Origin: Clostridia bacterium
GTDB lineage: Bacteria > Bacillota > Peptococcia > DRI-13 > UBA5745
Direction of reading: 5' to 3'
Assembly (NCBI GenBank): GCA_018434325.1
Contig: JAHDPO010000002.1
Location: 62,001 to 126,000, forward strand
DNA: 64,000 bases
In this document: positions 1 through 7,638 of the stretch, piece by piece
How positions within the stretch are numbered: the stretch's first letter is position 1
How the letters are laid out: each line of letters begins with the position of its first letter
Position numbers and translations under genes: made by a program
The notes under the pieces: generated by a model
What the model saw: only the letters and a program-made list of their open reading frames with translations
Databases searched by the model: none
Told to the model about the DNA's origin: nothing

Positions 1-552
1 CTCCACCAGCACCCGGCTCTTTCCCCGGTGATGGTTCGTCACTAAAGTCATGCCGCCGTTAGGCAGGATATGCAGCCTGCCGTCAAAATCTCGCAGGTAA
101 GTGCAGCGCAAATTGAATTGCTCCACATAGCCGGCAACACCCTGGGCCTCGATGTATTCGCCCACTAAGTATTGATCTTCCAGCAAAATAAAAAATCCCG
201 TGATGATATCCCGGCACAGGCTTTGGGCGCCGAAAGCCACCGCCACGCCTAAAACGCCGGCAGTGGATAAAATAGCCATCACCGGTACATGGAGGCGGTC
301 CAGAACAGTTACGGCCATAACGAAATACAGGCCGTACTTCACTATGTTTTTCAGCAGACCTTCCAGGGTTTTGATACGATTGTGATCAAAGGGCCTGGAC
401 ACTCTGTTCAATCGGGCCTTGGCCAGACCGTCGATCAGGGCGTTGGCCACCCGGATTAAAATCATGCCCCCGATGATGATCAAAACAGGCACAAGGATCG
501 CTTCAATAATCTGCTGATTTTCTCCCAGGTAGTTTTCAATCCACACTTTCAT
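1..552 (-). CDS. MscS-family mechanosensitive channel (partial, C-terminus outside window)
   Basis: The minus strand reads open from an ATG at 552 to the window edge, giving about 184 residues. Seen: hydrophobic segments near residues 15-36 and 66-85, then the glycine/alanine-rich pore helix with the run AGVLGVAVAFGAQSL followed by RDIITGFFILLEDQY, which is the family signature. Downstream comes the start of the beta domain (VGEYIEAQGVAGYVEQF). Family role: a stretch-gated channel in the cytoplasmic membrane that releases solutes under hypo-osmotic shock. It is the last visible gene of a leftward set with the HEAT-repeat and CvpA genes, 13 bp past the HEAT gene's stop. The C-terminal part is cut by the window, not by a mutation. 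Confidence 0.9.
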   Translation of the reverse strand, partial: MKVWIENYLGENQQIIEAILVPVLIIIGGMILIRVANALIDGLAKARLNRVSRPFDHNRIKTLEGLLKNIVKYGLYFVMAVTVLDRLHVPVMAILSTAGVLGVAVAFGAQSLCRDIITGFFILLEDQYLVGEYIEAQGVAGYVEQFNLRCTYLRDFDGRLHILPNGGMTLVTNHHRGKSRVLVE

Positions 553-565
553 GTCTTGTCCTTTT

Positions 566-1348
566 TCAATACTCCGGTTGATCAAGTATCTTGTTTATCG
601 CCTTTTGGCGTTCTTCCTCTACCCAGGGATCAACATCTTCACCTATTTCCCTGAGATAAGGCAAGGCCTCCCTCTCGCCCCAGCTGCCTAAAAGCAGTAC
701 GGCTCTTCCCCGCAGCCGCCAGCTGGGATGCTTAAGATAGCCGATTACATTGCCCCACAGGGCCTTCATCTCCAGCTTTTCGGCGGCCTGCAGCGCTGCC
801 CTGACCAGCTCTTCGCCGCCAGACATCAGGGCCAGGAAGGTCAAAGCCTCGCAGCGGTCATCTTTTATTTCCGCTAACAGTTGGAGAATTTGGGCTTTCA
901 GACCGGAGGGGCAGTCCTGGCCAAACCAAAGCTGCCAAAGGCGATCCGCCCCTTCAGAGTCTAAGGCCAGCAATACCTCGCCGGCTTTCACCGAGCTATG
1001 ATTTTGCCGCAGCATCATTTGAGCCAGCGGCTCCAAAATTAAGGCCGGCGGACAGCTTTTCAGCGCAGCCGCAGCTGCCAGCTGCAAAACTTCCTCTCGT
1101 TCCTCCAAATATTTCAGTAAAAGGCTGACGGCCTGAGGGCTGCCGCTGCGGCCCAGGTAACCTAAAAACTCCAAGGCCAGGGGCTGATCTTCCCGCCGCC
1201 GCAATTTTTCTCCCAGCCAATCCTCCTGGCCTTGAAACAAGACTTCCGCTAATCCTTGGATTTCCTGGTTGGAAAGCCGACGCCGGTGAGTTTTGATTCT
1301 GGCCCAGTTTCCTTCGATGTCCATCTTGCACTCCGCTTTCTGCATCAC
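566..1348 (-). CDS. HEAT-repeat-like protein of unknown function
   Basis: 260 residues, leucine/alanine-rich and helical throughout. It has recurring units such as PLALEFLGYLGRSGSPQAVS, EVLQLAAAAALKSC and WRLRGRAVLLLGSWG that look like HEAT/PBS-lyase-type repeats. No enzyme motif, signal peptide or membrane segment is seen. The start overlaps the stop of the CvpA gene by 4 bp (ATGA), which implies translational coupling. HEAT repeats are protein-binding scaffolds; a partner here could be either membrane neighbour, but that is a guess. Some in-frame ATG codons follow the first, so the exact start could be a few codons later. Confidence 0.75.
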   Translation of the reverse strand: MMQKAECKMDIEGNWARIKTHRRRLSNQEIQGLAEVLFQGQEDWLGEKLRRREDQPLALEFLGYLGRSGSPQAVSLLLKYLEEREEVLQLAAAAALKSCPPALILEPLAQMMLRQNHSSVKAGEVLLALDSEGADRLWQLWFGQDCPSGLKAQILQLLAEIKDDRCEALTFLALMSGGEELVRAALQAAEKLEMKALWGNVIGYLKHPSWRLRGRAVLLLGSWGEREALPYLREIGEDVDPWVEEERQKAINKILDQPEY

Positions 1349-2070
1349 GCCACCCAGGGTATCACGTAAATCTGATAAATACCGGCCAGCCAGCTAACTA
1401 ATTTTGAATCCAGGAGATAAGGATATATCCGGGCCATACCGCCGGCCCCGTCGGACATCAGGATAACGGGATAGACCAGACCGCAAAAGATCACCAGAAA
1501 GGCCGCAGCCAATACCGTAGTCACTATCATGCCCAGCAATCCGTCAAACAGGCCTAAGAAGGTTTTGCCTTCACTATCGGCAAATAGCATGCCCAAAAAG
1601 CTTCTTACCAAAAAGGTGATCAGCGACCAAATGATCATAAAAAGCACAGCCCATAAGATGCTTTGGCTGATTTCCCGCATAAGGACGCTGACGATCAATT
1701 CCGGCGAGGGCACCGACTCCGCCGGCGCTTTTTCCAAAGCCCGCTGCAGATAAGAAGCTACCTCCGGCGGCAAAGGCAGGGCTAAAAGGCTGGTCTTAAT
1801 GTCTTGCAGAGTTTGAGCCGTTTGGCCTAAGGTGCGGATCAGCTCCTGCAAAGAATCGGGTATTCTGGCGCTTAAAAACTCCGCCAGTTTAGTCTCCACT
1901 CCCCAGTAGCCCTCCAGCCAAGCCTGGGACAGGGGGGTCAAAAGCCAAGCCGCAACCAGTCCGGCAATACTGCCGATGAAGCCTTTGAAAGCGCCCAGCA
2001 GTCCCACCTGATAACCGATGAATGCCGCTATGGTAATAAAAAGTATAATGATGATATCGGCCCAAGGCAT
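1345..2070 (-). CDS. CvpA-family membrane protein
   Basis: 241 residues. The N-terminus (PWADIIIILFITIAAFIGYQ) and a following glycine-rich helix pair match the CvpA/colicin V production family. Further membrane segments lie around residues 130-155 and 175-205. Between them is a soluble loop of about 70 residues that contains a predicted helix and a proline-rich stretch. The family is linked to colicin V secretion in E. coli and to envelope processes in Firmicutes, but its biochemical role is not settled. AAGGAGG lies 7 bp before the ATG. It is the first gene of a CvpA-HEAT-MscS leftward set. Confidence 0.8.
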   Translation of the reverse strand: MPWADIIIILFITIAAFIGYQVGLLGAFKGFIGSIAGLVAAWLLTPLSQAWLEGYWGVETKLAEFLSARIPDSLQELIRTLGQTAQTLQDIKTSLLALPLPPEVASYLQRALEKAPAESVPSPELIVSVLMREISQSILWAVLFMIIWSLITFLVRSFLGMLFADSEGKTFLGLFDGLLGMIVTTVLAAAFLVIFCGLVYPVILMSDGAGGMARIYPYLLDSKLVSWLAGIYQIYVIPWVA

Positions 2071-2104
2071 TATCCGGCCTCCTTAATTCAGGATAGATAA
2101 ATTC

Positions 2105-2698
2105 TTAATGATATTCACTGCAATGATCAGGGTCCACCAGCTTGCGATACTCGTCAATAACCTGCTTCATATCCTCCCATACTAATGCCTTAAGATTGGG
2201 ATTTCGCAAAAGAGCGGCGGGATGGTAAGTCGGCATCACCTGAATGCCCTGCCATTCCAGGAAGCGGCCCCGGCTGACGCTGATTTTAGCCTTGGGATCC
2301 ACTAGTCCCTGCAGAGCGGTGGCGCCTAAAAGAATAATGATTTTTGGATCCACCAGCCGAATCTGCTCCTGCAGGTAAGGCAGGCAGGCCTCTCTTTCCA
2401 CCGGCAACGGCGTCCGGTTCCCCGGCGGGCGGCATTTTACGATATTGGCTACATAAGTATTTCTCTCCCGGGAAAAACCGGCTGATTCCAGAATCATATC
2501 CAAAAGCCGTCCGGCCCGACCCACAAAGGGACGCCCCAGCTTATCCTCTTCCTGGCCGGGGCCTTCCCCGATAACCATTAGACCTTTTCCCAATATGCCC
2601 TCGCCAAAAACCACCTGCCTGCATTCTTTGCGCAGGCCGCAGCTTTGGCAAGCTTCTGCTCTCTTTTGCAACTGCGCCATCAGCATATTCTGTTCCAT
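2105..2698 (-). CDS. Type 4 (iron-sulfur) uracil-DNA glycosylase
   Basis: 197 residues. It removes uracil from DNA as the first step of base excision repair. Seen: the N-terminal cysteines C17, C20 and C26; the motif GEGPGQEEDKLGRPFVGRAG, where the substrate-binding loop of family 4 UDGs lies; the second cysteine pair around KCRPPGNRTPLPVEREAC; and the C-terminal TYHPAALLRNP with the catalytic-loop histidine. These cysteines bind a [4Fe-4S] cluster in characterised family members. Older annotations call this family SPO1 DNA polymerase-like. It has its own promoter (2751-2780). Confidence 0.93.
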   Translation of the reverse strand: MEQNMLMAQLQKRAEACQSCGLRKECRQVVFGEGILGKGLMVIGEGPGQEEDKLGRPFVGRAGRLLDMILESAGFSRERNTYVANIVKCRPPGNRTPLPVEREACLPYLQEQIRLVDPKIIILLGATALQGLVDPKAKISVSRGRFLEWQGIQVMPTYHPAALLRNPNLKALVWEDMKQVIDEYRKLVDPDHCSEYH

Positions 2699-2725
2699 GA
2701 TGATGCTAAGCTCCTCTTATTCTCT

Positions 2726-2739
2726 ATTTCCCGGGCAAT
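2726..2739. promoter_or_regulatory. Candidate Noc-binding site (NBS)
   Basis: ATTTCCCGGGCAAT matches the Bacillus Noc site ATTTCCCGGGAAAT at 13 of 14 positions. It lies in the leader of the uracil-DNA glycosylase gene. The Noc protein in this window (12422-13303) has the residues known to read NBS rather than parS. Other CCCGGG sites in the window match less well (the best alternative, in mnmG near 17414, has two mismatches). Confidence 0.45.
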
Positions 2740-2750
2740 ACTCCCGCCTC

Positions 2751-2780
2751 ATTATAACATGAGATTAAAGGTTTTGCCAA
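2751..2780 (-). promoter_or_regulatory. Promoter of the uracil-DNA glycosylase gene
   Basis: On the minus strand, TTGGCA (2775-2780), an 18-bp spacer, then TATAAT (2751-2756). The TGT before the -10 box fits an extended -10 (TGn). It is about 50 bp upstream of the start codon. Confidence 0.65.
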
Positions 2781-2823
2781 TGGAGCGCGGTCTTTTGCCG
2801 GCAGCGGCCCGCGAAGAAAACCT

Positions 2824-2862
2824 CAAAAAAAGGCACTGGGATCAATTTTGACCCAATGCCTT
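2824..2862 (-). terminator. Rho-independent terminator after bactofilin gene
   Basis: On the minus strand a hairpin (GGCATTGGGT / matching GGATCCCAGTGCC-type arm, 2831-2861) is followed by a run of T. It sits just downstream of the bactofilin stop. Confidence 0.75.
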
Positions 2863-2896
2863 GCTGCTGCTTTTTTCGCCTGGCTCTACTTATAGC

Positions 2897-3268
2897 TTAG
2901 GCTATATTTTCTTCTTCTTGCTCTTGGTTTAAGGTATTGAGGGTGCGGCAACTGCCGATGAATTCGGCGCCTTCTTCCATGATCAGATTGCCCATGGTGG
3001 CGTTGCCTCTTAATTTAGCCTTGCTGCTAAGCTCAATCCTGCCCTTCGCCGTAACATCGCCCTTGATCGTGCCGCAAATATAGAAATTGCGGGCTTTGAG
3101 GTTGCCTACACAAGAGCCTTTATCTCCGATATATACATCGCCTTCCGTCACTACATCACCGGTGTGGCTGCCGTCAATTCTGATGCTGGTCTCCAGCCAG
3201 ATATTGCCCTCAAAGCGGCAGTCTTCACTGATGATGGTGCCTACGGCTTCTGCTCTGTCTTTTGCCAT
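2897..3268 (-). CDS. Bactofilin (polymer-forming cytoskeletal protein)
   Basis: 123 residues from an ATG at 3268. The start overlaps the stop of the M23 peptidase gene by one base (TAATG), so the two are coupled. The core is a repeating short-strand pattern (ITGD/GDV..GDVYIG..VGNL.ARNF.I.G.IKGDV.AKG.IEL....KL.GN), the right-handed beta-helix of bactofilins. A short acidic tail (EQEEENIA) follows. Bactofilins form nucleotide-free filaments at the membrane and recruit cell-wall enzymes. Bactofilin genes paired with M23 endopeptidases control cell shape in Helicobacter and other bacteria, which makes local wall remodelling the likely role here (inference). Confidence 0.88.
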   Translation of the reverse strand: MAKDRAEAVGTIISEDCRFEGNIWLETSIRIDGSHTGDVVTEGDVYIGDKGSCVGNLKARNFYICGTIKGDVTAKGRIELSSKAKLRGNATMGNLIMEEGAEFIGSCRTLNTLNQEQEEENIA

Positions 3269-4272
3269 TATTTCTTTGCCTCCCCGGCGTCCAAAACCTT
3301 CATCGGATCGATGAATTTGCCCTCTAACTGGATACCGAAATGAAGGTGGGGTCCGGTGGCCCGGCCGGTGCTGCCGCACTTGGCAATAACGTCGCCTTTT
3401 TTCACCGTCTGGCCTTCAAGCACATCGATACTGCTGCAGTGGGCGTATTGGCTGACGTAGCCGTAGCCGTGACTGATCAGTATCATCTTGCCCCAACCGG
3501 ATTTCACGCCGGCAAAGGTAACTACGCCATCACCGGCAGCCCGGATAGTCGTACCGGTCTTATTGGCGATATCAATACCTTGATGGAATTCGGTGCCTCG
3601 GCCAAAAGGATTACGCCTGGTGCCGAAAGGAGATGTAAAAATACCATTCATCGGCCATTGGCTGGGCAGCGCCGCCTCAAAGGCCAACTGCTTGTCCACA
3701 TCGTCTTTGAGGTAGAGAAGCTCAGTGGCTTGCTCAGTCATCTGCAGATCCATATCCAGCAACTCCTGACGCAAATCCTCTAAGGTATCCATCTCTTCCT
3801 CGACATTGCCCTCTGCACCGGCTACGTCGCTGTCGCCCCGGGAAACGGTATAACCGGCTACTGCCCGGCTTTCGCCGCTGCTATCCTCTTCTAAGCCTAC
3901 TTTGCTCCGCACCTCGGAATTCAAAGACTCTATGGCCTCGATCTTCACCTTCATATTGCCGGCAATATCCTGCAAATCTTTGATCATCACGGCCTGATCC
4001 TGATTAGTACTGGTCAGGTCTTGATTCTCCTCATTTAAAGCGACTAAAATCTTTTTGCTATCGAGATAATCCTGAGTCAAATAAGTGGCTGTGCTGCCAA
4101 ATGCAATCAATGACGCACAAAAAATACTGAAACCAATTTTAAATTTTTTGGTTGAAATACGGATGTCCCTAATGGGGCTGCCGGGACCACCCATAACCAT
4201 AAATGTGATCTTATCGTTGCGCTGATGTTTTATGTCCAACATAGAGTTTTCTTTTTTAGAAAGAATACTCAA
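3268..4272 (-). CDS. M23-family peptidoglycan endopeptidase with membrane anchor and coiled coil
   Basis: 334 residues. A short cytoplasmic N-terminus is followed by one membrane helix (about 43-65), a helical coiled-coil stretch (70-195), then an M23 LytM-type domain (about 205-325). Zinc ligands and catalytic residues seen: H230 and D234 (HxxxD), H278 and H309/H311 (HxH in GPHLHFG). All are present, so activity as a DD- or glycyl-endopeptidase is expected outside the membrane. The start is a TTG at 4272 with GGGGGAGAGG close upstream; an in-frame ATG at 4242 is the alternative. First gene of a two-gene operon with bactofilin. Confidence 0.9.
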   Translation of the reverse strand: MSILSKKENSMLDIKHQRNDKITFMVMGGPGSPIRDIRISTKKFKIGFSIFCASLIAFGSTATYLTQDYLDSKKILVALNEENQDLTSTNQDQAVMIKDLQDIAGNMKVKIEAIESLNSEVRSKVGLEEDSSGESRAVAGYTVSRGDSDVAGAEGNVEEEMDTLEDLRQELLDMDLQMTEQATELLYLKDDVDKQLAFEAALPSQWPMNGIFTSPFGTRRNPFGRGTEFHQGIDIANKTGTTIRAAGDGVVTFAGVKSGWGKMILISHGYGYVSQYAHCSSIDVLEGQTVKKGDVIAKCGSTGRATGPHLHFGIQLEGKFIDPMKVLDAGEAKK

Positions 4273-4361
4273 GACCTCTCCCCCTGTCTTTCGAAAATAC
4301 TGTTTTTAGCAGATTCTGATTTTTATCTATTTTAGCAAATGCTTGTTCATATTTTGTTAAC

Positions 4362-4390
4362 ATTATAGACGAATATTGCTCAAAAAGCAA
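4362..4390 (-). promoter_or_regulatory. Promoter of the M23-bactofilin operon
   Basis: Minus strand TTGCTT (4385-4390), 17-bp spacer, TATAAT (4362-4367), about 90 bp upstream of the TTG start. Confidence 0.65.
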
Positions 4391-4469
4391 GCAAAAAAAT
4401 CCGCCACTATATGTAGGCAAATGCTGATAAAATAAGGCTAAACCTAGTAATTTCCTGTCGTTTTTTGCT

Positions 4470-5147
4470 CTAAGACCAGAAGCCTACCAGCAGGCAGATC
4501 AAGAGCAGAGACGGCAGCATATTGGCCGTTTTAAATTGCTTAATCTCCAGCATATTGAAGCCTATGGCCAGGATCAAAACACCGCCGACCGCCGTCATTT
4601 CCGTAATCATAACATCCGTCAGATACTGCTCGACCCAGCGGGCTCCCAGTACTATGGCCCCTTGATAGACGCCGGTGGTTACGGCGGAGCCCAGAACGCC
4701 GATACCCATAGTTACGGTAAGCACGGCGGCAAAGATGCCATCCAGCACCGCTTTCGTCACCAGGATACTATATTCTCCCTGGAGACCGCCCTGGAGGCTG
4801 CCCATAATACTCATGGGACCAATACAAAAAAGCAGCGTGGCATAAACGAAAGCTTTGCTGAAGCCGTCGCTGCCGGCGGCCAGCTTGTCCTCTACCCTTT
4901 TGCCGAATCTTTCCATGGCGCCGTCAATATCTAAGGCTTCACCCAGCAAGCTGCCGATGACCAGGCTTAAAAGCAGCTGAATAAAGTGGTTAACCTGCAA
5001 AGCCATCTGCATACCCAGAAGCAGCAATGCCAACCCCCCTGCTTTGATGGCGCTTTGACGATAATTCTCTTTTAACCTGTTGCCGAAAAGTCTGCCAATG
5101 AGGCAGCCAAAGGCGATTGCCGCTACGTTGATTAAGTTGCCCCACAT
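4470..5147 (-). CDS. DUF554-family membrane protein
   Basis: 225 residues from the ATG at 5147 (MWGNLINVAAIAFGCLIG), which is where DUF554 proteins normally begin. A longer frame starts with TTG at 5186, but its GGAGG is only 2 bp away. Seven or so hydrophobic segments cover most of the length. The conserved block AFVYATLLFCIGPMSIMGSL with GGLQGEYSIL is present. The family is thought to be a transporter, but its substrate is unknown. It stands alone, in the same direction as the M23 gene downstream of it. Confidence 0.85.
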   Translation of the reverse strand: MWGNLINVAAIAFGCLIGRLFGNRLKENYRQSAIKAGGLALLLLGMQMALQVNHFIQLLLSLVIGSLLGEALDIDGAMERFGKRVEDKLAAGSDGFSKAFVYATLLFCIGPMSIMGSLQGGLQGEYSILVTKAVLDGIFAAVLTVTMGIGVLGSAVTTGVYQGAIVLGARWVEQYLTDVMITEMTAVGGVLILAIGFNMLEIKQFKTANMLPSLLLICLLVGFWS

Positions 5148-5194
5148 ATGTTTTATCCGCTTCCCAACATTCTGATTTCTCCACAATGCCTCCG

Positions 5195-5203
5195 ATTATA
5201 CCA
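5195..5203 (-). promoter_or_regulatory. Extended -10 promoter of the DUF554 gene
   Basis: TGGTATAAT on the minus strand (TGn-TATAAT). No good -35 box is seen. Transcription would begin near 5188, giving a leader of about 40 bases. Confidence 0.5.
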
Positions 5204-5312
5204 CTTTTCCTGAAAAAAGGCGAGTGGTTTGAGGAGAAGCCGGTCTGCCGCCAGTGACTGGTAGCGGCTGGCAATGCCGGCAGTGGCTCGACTCGGCAGT
5301 GGCCCAGCTTTC

Positions 5313-5374
5313 TGTGCAGAATTTACGGTTGTATGCAAACTGACTAATTCAGCTGAGCAAAATTTGCGTTTGTA
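5313..5374 (-). repeat. Paired 21-bp repeat, ~41-bp period (copy 1)
   Basis: On the minus strand TACAAACGCAAATTTTGCTC (5355-5374) is followed 41 bp later by a related unit TACAACCGTAAATTCTGCACA (5313-5333). The same paired arrangement recurs at 5463-5524 and 35963-36022. Confidence 0.7.
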
Positions 5375-5462
5375 GGTAAAATGCAAAGGGCATATTTCCG
5401 CATAACCGCAAAAAGGTCACGGAATCGGCCTGAATTTGGCTTAAAAGCCTTTGCAAATCGCC

Positions 5463-5524
5463 TACAGCCGAAAAAATTGCACAGACTGCCGCCGGAAAAC
5501 ACCTACAACCGCAAAAACTGTACA
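5463..5524 (+). repeat. Paired 21-bp repeat, 41-bp period (copy 2)
   Basis: TACAGCCGAAAAAATTGCAC at 5463 and TACAACCGCAAAAACTGTAC at 5504. These are the same unit type as at 5313-5374 but on the other strand, so the two pairs form a larger inverted arrangement centred near 5418. Confidence 0.6.
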
Positions 5525-5563
5525 GAAGCTATCCCGAGACCACTTTTTACCCTTAGTCCCGGC

Positions 5564-5653
5564 TGCTCAAATTTGCGAGTCGTGTGGTGTTTGACCGGGT
5601 TGCAGGCCCGTTTTGGGGGGCTGGCAGTTACACACAGCTCCGTTTTTTGAGTG
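5564..5653 (-). repeat. Palindromic intergenic repeat (TGCTCAAA/TTTGAGCA family), copy A
   Basis: The two ends are complementary: TGCTCAAATTTGCGAGTCGT on the left and an ACTCAAAAAACGGAGCTGTG-type arm on the right. Read on the minus strand it aligns over its full length with 49684-49776, sharing inner blocks CCCCCAAAACGGGCCTG and CAAACACCACAC. No protein-coding frame is seen. Confidence 0.8.
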
Positions 5654-5703
5654 TACTTGTTTTCGACTCTTAATTTACATATCCCCACCAGTCCGTCTGC
5701 AGC

Positions 5704-5745
5704 TCAAAAAAACTGCCGCGGTTCGATGAACTGCGGCAGTTTTTC
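5704..5745 (-). terminator. Terminator of the hnd hydrogenase operon
   Basis: A perfect-looking hairpin AACTGCCGCGGTTC / GAACTGCGGCAGTT with A and T runs on both sides. It lies 75 bp past the hndD stop and could work in both directions. Confidence 0.85.
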
Positions 5746-5819
5746 TAAAGCTTCTAAATATCTTTTCTGTTTCCCATCTCGACTGGTCTGGCCCATCCTG
5801 GCCTCCCGGTCAGCCTTCC

Positions 5820-7607
5820 TTATTTCTTGGCGGCAGCCTCGGGATCGGGGATTTCCACATTGTACTTGCCCCGGCAGGTGTAATGGGTATGCAGCAGATG
5901 ATGAGATTTCTCACCGAGAGGCTTGCCCAGGAACTTCTCATAGACTTCCTTAATAGCCGGATTGTCGTGAGATTTCCGCAGCACTTTGCCCCGATCCTCG
6001 GCGTAAATGGCTTTGCGCCGCACTACCTGGTATTCTTCGTCCATATCCAGCCGCTGGCCGCTGGTGACCAGAGGCTGACCGCCGCCGCCGACGCAGCCGC
6101 CGGGGCAACCCATGACCTCGATGAAGTGGTATTTCTTTTTGCCTTCCTTCACAGCATCCATCAGCTTGCCGGCATTGGCCAGGCCATGGGCCACGGCTAC
6201 CCGGACTTCACCGTAGTTCGGCACATCCAGGCTGGCTTCCTTGATGCCTTCCATACCCCGGACAGGCTCCAGCTCCAGATTGGGCAAAGGCTTGCCGGCC
6301 ACTACTTCATATACGGTACGGATAGCGGCTTCCATAACGCCGCCGGTGACGCCGAAAATATCGGCAGCACCGGTGCCGATGCCCATGGGAGCATCAGCCA
6401 CTTCGTCGGGCAGATTGACAAAGTCAATACCGGCCCGGCGCACCATGGCGCCCAGCTCTCTGGTGGTCAGCACAGCATCCACATCAGGTACGCCGTCACG
6501 GCTCATTTCCGGCCGCTGACATTCGTATTTTTTGGCCGTGCAAGGCATAATCGATACAGAATAAATGGATTCGGGATCGATGCCTTCCGTTTCCGGGTAA
6601 TAGGTTTTGGCTAAAGCGCCAAACATTTGCTGGGGTGATTTGGCGGTGGACAAGTTATCCAACAGCTCAGGGTAGGTATGCTCGCAGAACTTGATCCAGC
6701 CGGGGCTGCAGGAGGTGATCACCGGCAGTTTGCCGCCGTTGACCAGGCGGTCGATGACTTCGTTGCCCTCTTCCATGATTGTTAAATCGGCGCTGAAGTC
6801 CGTATCGAAAACCCTGTCAAAGCCCAGGCGGCGCAAAGCTGCCACCATTCTGCCGGTAACAGGCGTACCCATGGGCAGACCGAACTCTTCACCTAAAGCT
6901 GCCCGCACGGCGGGAGCAGTCTGTACGATCACGTGCTTTGTCGGATCAGCCAGAGCCTGCCAGACCCGCTTCGTATGATCCGTCTCTCTTAATGCGCCTA
7001 CGGGACAAACGTTGATGCATTGCCCGCAATTCGTACAGTTGACTTCCCCGATGCCATGCTCAAAAGCAGGGCCCACGGTGGCCCCAAAGCCCCGATTAAT
7101 CAAGCCTAAAACGCCTACCTGCTGAACCTGATTGCAGACGGACACGCAGCGGCGGCATAAGATACATTTGGAGGCGTCTCTGACGATAGAAGCCGAAGAC
7201 AGATCCAGATCATAGATCGTCCGCTCTCCGGTATAAGGCACATCGGAAACGCCCATTTCTTTGGCCAGGCTCTGCAATTCGCAATTGGTGCTGCGGCTGC
7301 AGGTCAGGCACTCCTGGGGATGGTTGGACAACAAAAGCTCGATTACCGATTTGCGGGCAGCCAGGACTTTCGGCGTATGGGTATAAACCTTCAAGCCCTC
7401 TGACACGGGATAAACGCAGGAGGCCTGCAGGCCTCTGGCCTTTTCGATTTCGACCAGGCAGACCCGGCAAGCGCCGATCTGGTTGATATCCTTCAAGTAG
7501 CAAAGGGTGGGAATCTTTATACCCGCCTTCCTGGCGGCCTTAAGGACGGTATAGTCCGACGGGACTTTGATTTCCACACCGTCTATATAAACCGTTACCA
7601 TTTCCAT
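5820..7607 (-). CDS. hndD: [FeFe]-hydrogenase catalytic subunit (HndD/HydA type)
   Basis: 595 residues from the ATG at 7607 (AAGGAG 10 bp upstream). Domains in order: N-terminal [2Fe-2S] domain (GACRVCLVEIEKARGLQASC), a His/Cys [4Fe-4S] motif (HPQECLTCSRSTNC), two [4Fe-4S] motifs (CILCRRCVSVC and CTNCGQCINVC), then the H-cluster domain. The H-cluster motifs are TSCSPGW, MPCTAKKYE and EVMGCPGGCVGGGGQP. TSCSPGW instead of TSCCPGW is usual in HndD-type enzymes. The subunit reduces protons or oxidises H2. With its NuoE- and NuoF-like partners it probably couples ferredoxin and NAD(P)H in electron bifurcation. Last gene of the hndABCD operon. Confidence 0.95.
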   Translation of the reverse strand: MEMVTVYIDGVEIKVPSDYTVLKAARKAGIKIPTLCYLKDINQIGACRVCLVEIEKARGLQASCVYPVSEGLKVYTHTPKVLAARKSVIELLLSNHPQECLTCSRSTNCELQSLAKEMGVSDVPYTGERTIYDLDLSSASIVRDASKCILCRRCVSVCNQVQQVGVLGLINRGFGATVGPAFEHGIGEVNCTNCGQCINVCPVGALRETDHTKRVWQALADPTKHVIVQTAPAVRAALGEEFGLPMGTPVTGRMVAALRRLGFDRVFDTDFSADLTIMEEGNEVIDRLVNGGKLPVITSCSPGWIKFCEHTYPELLDNLSTAKSPQQMFGALAKTYYPETEGIDPESIYSVSIMPCTAKKYECQRPEMSRDGVPDVDAVLTTRELGAMVRRAGIDFVNLPDEVADAPMGIGTGAADIFGVTGGVMEAAIRTVYEVVAGKPLPNLELEPVRGMEGIKEASLDVPNYGEVRVAVAHGLANAGKLMDAVKEGKKKYHFIEVMGCPGGCVGGGGQPLVTSGQRLDMDEEYQVVRRKAIYAEDRGKVLRKSHDNPAIKEVYEKFLGKPLGEKSHHLLHTHYTCRGKYNVEIPDPEAAAKK

Positions 7608-7638
7608 TGCTAACACACTCCTTTTTAAGGGCCGGGCC

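Larger units (their letters stand above)
5148..5819. other. Gene-free, repeat-rich intergenic region
   Basis: 672 bp between the DUF554 promoter side and the hnd operon. No convincing reading frame was found. It holds two pairs of about 21-bp units in opposite orientation (5313-5374 and 5463-5524), one 90-bp palindromic repeat (5564-5653) and the hnd terminator (5704-5745). Confidence 0.7.

Noticed and set aside
5721-5730. GGTTCGAT as a tRNA T-loop
   Set aside because: It is part of the hnd terminator stem; no acceptor or anticodon stem surrounds it. No tRNA was found in the window.
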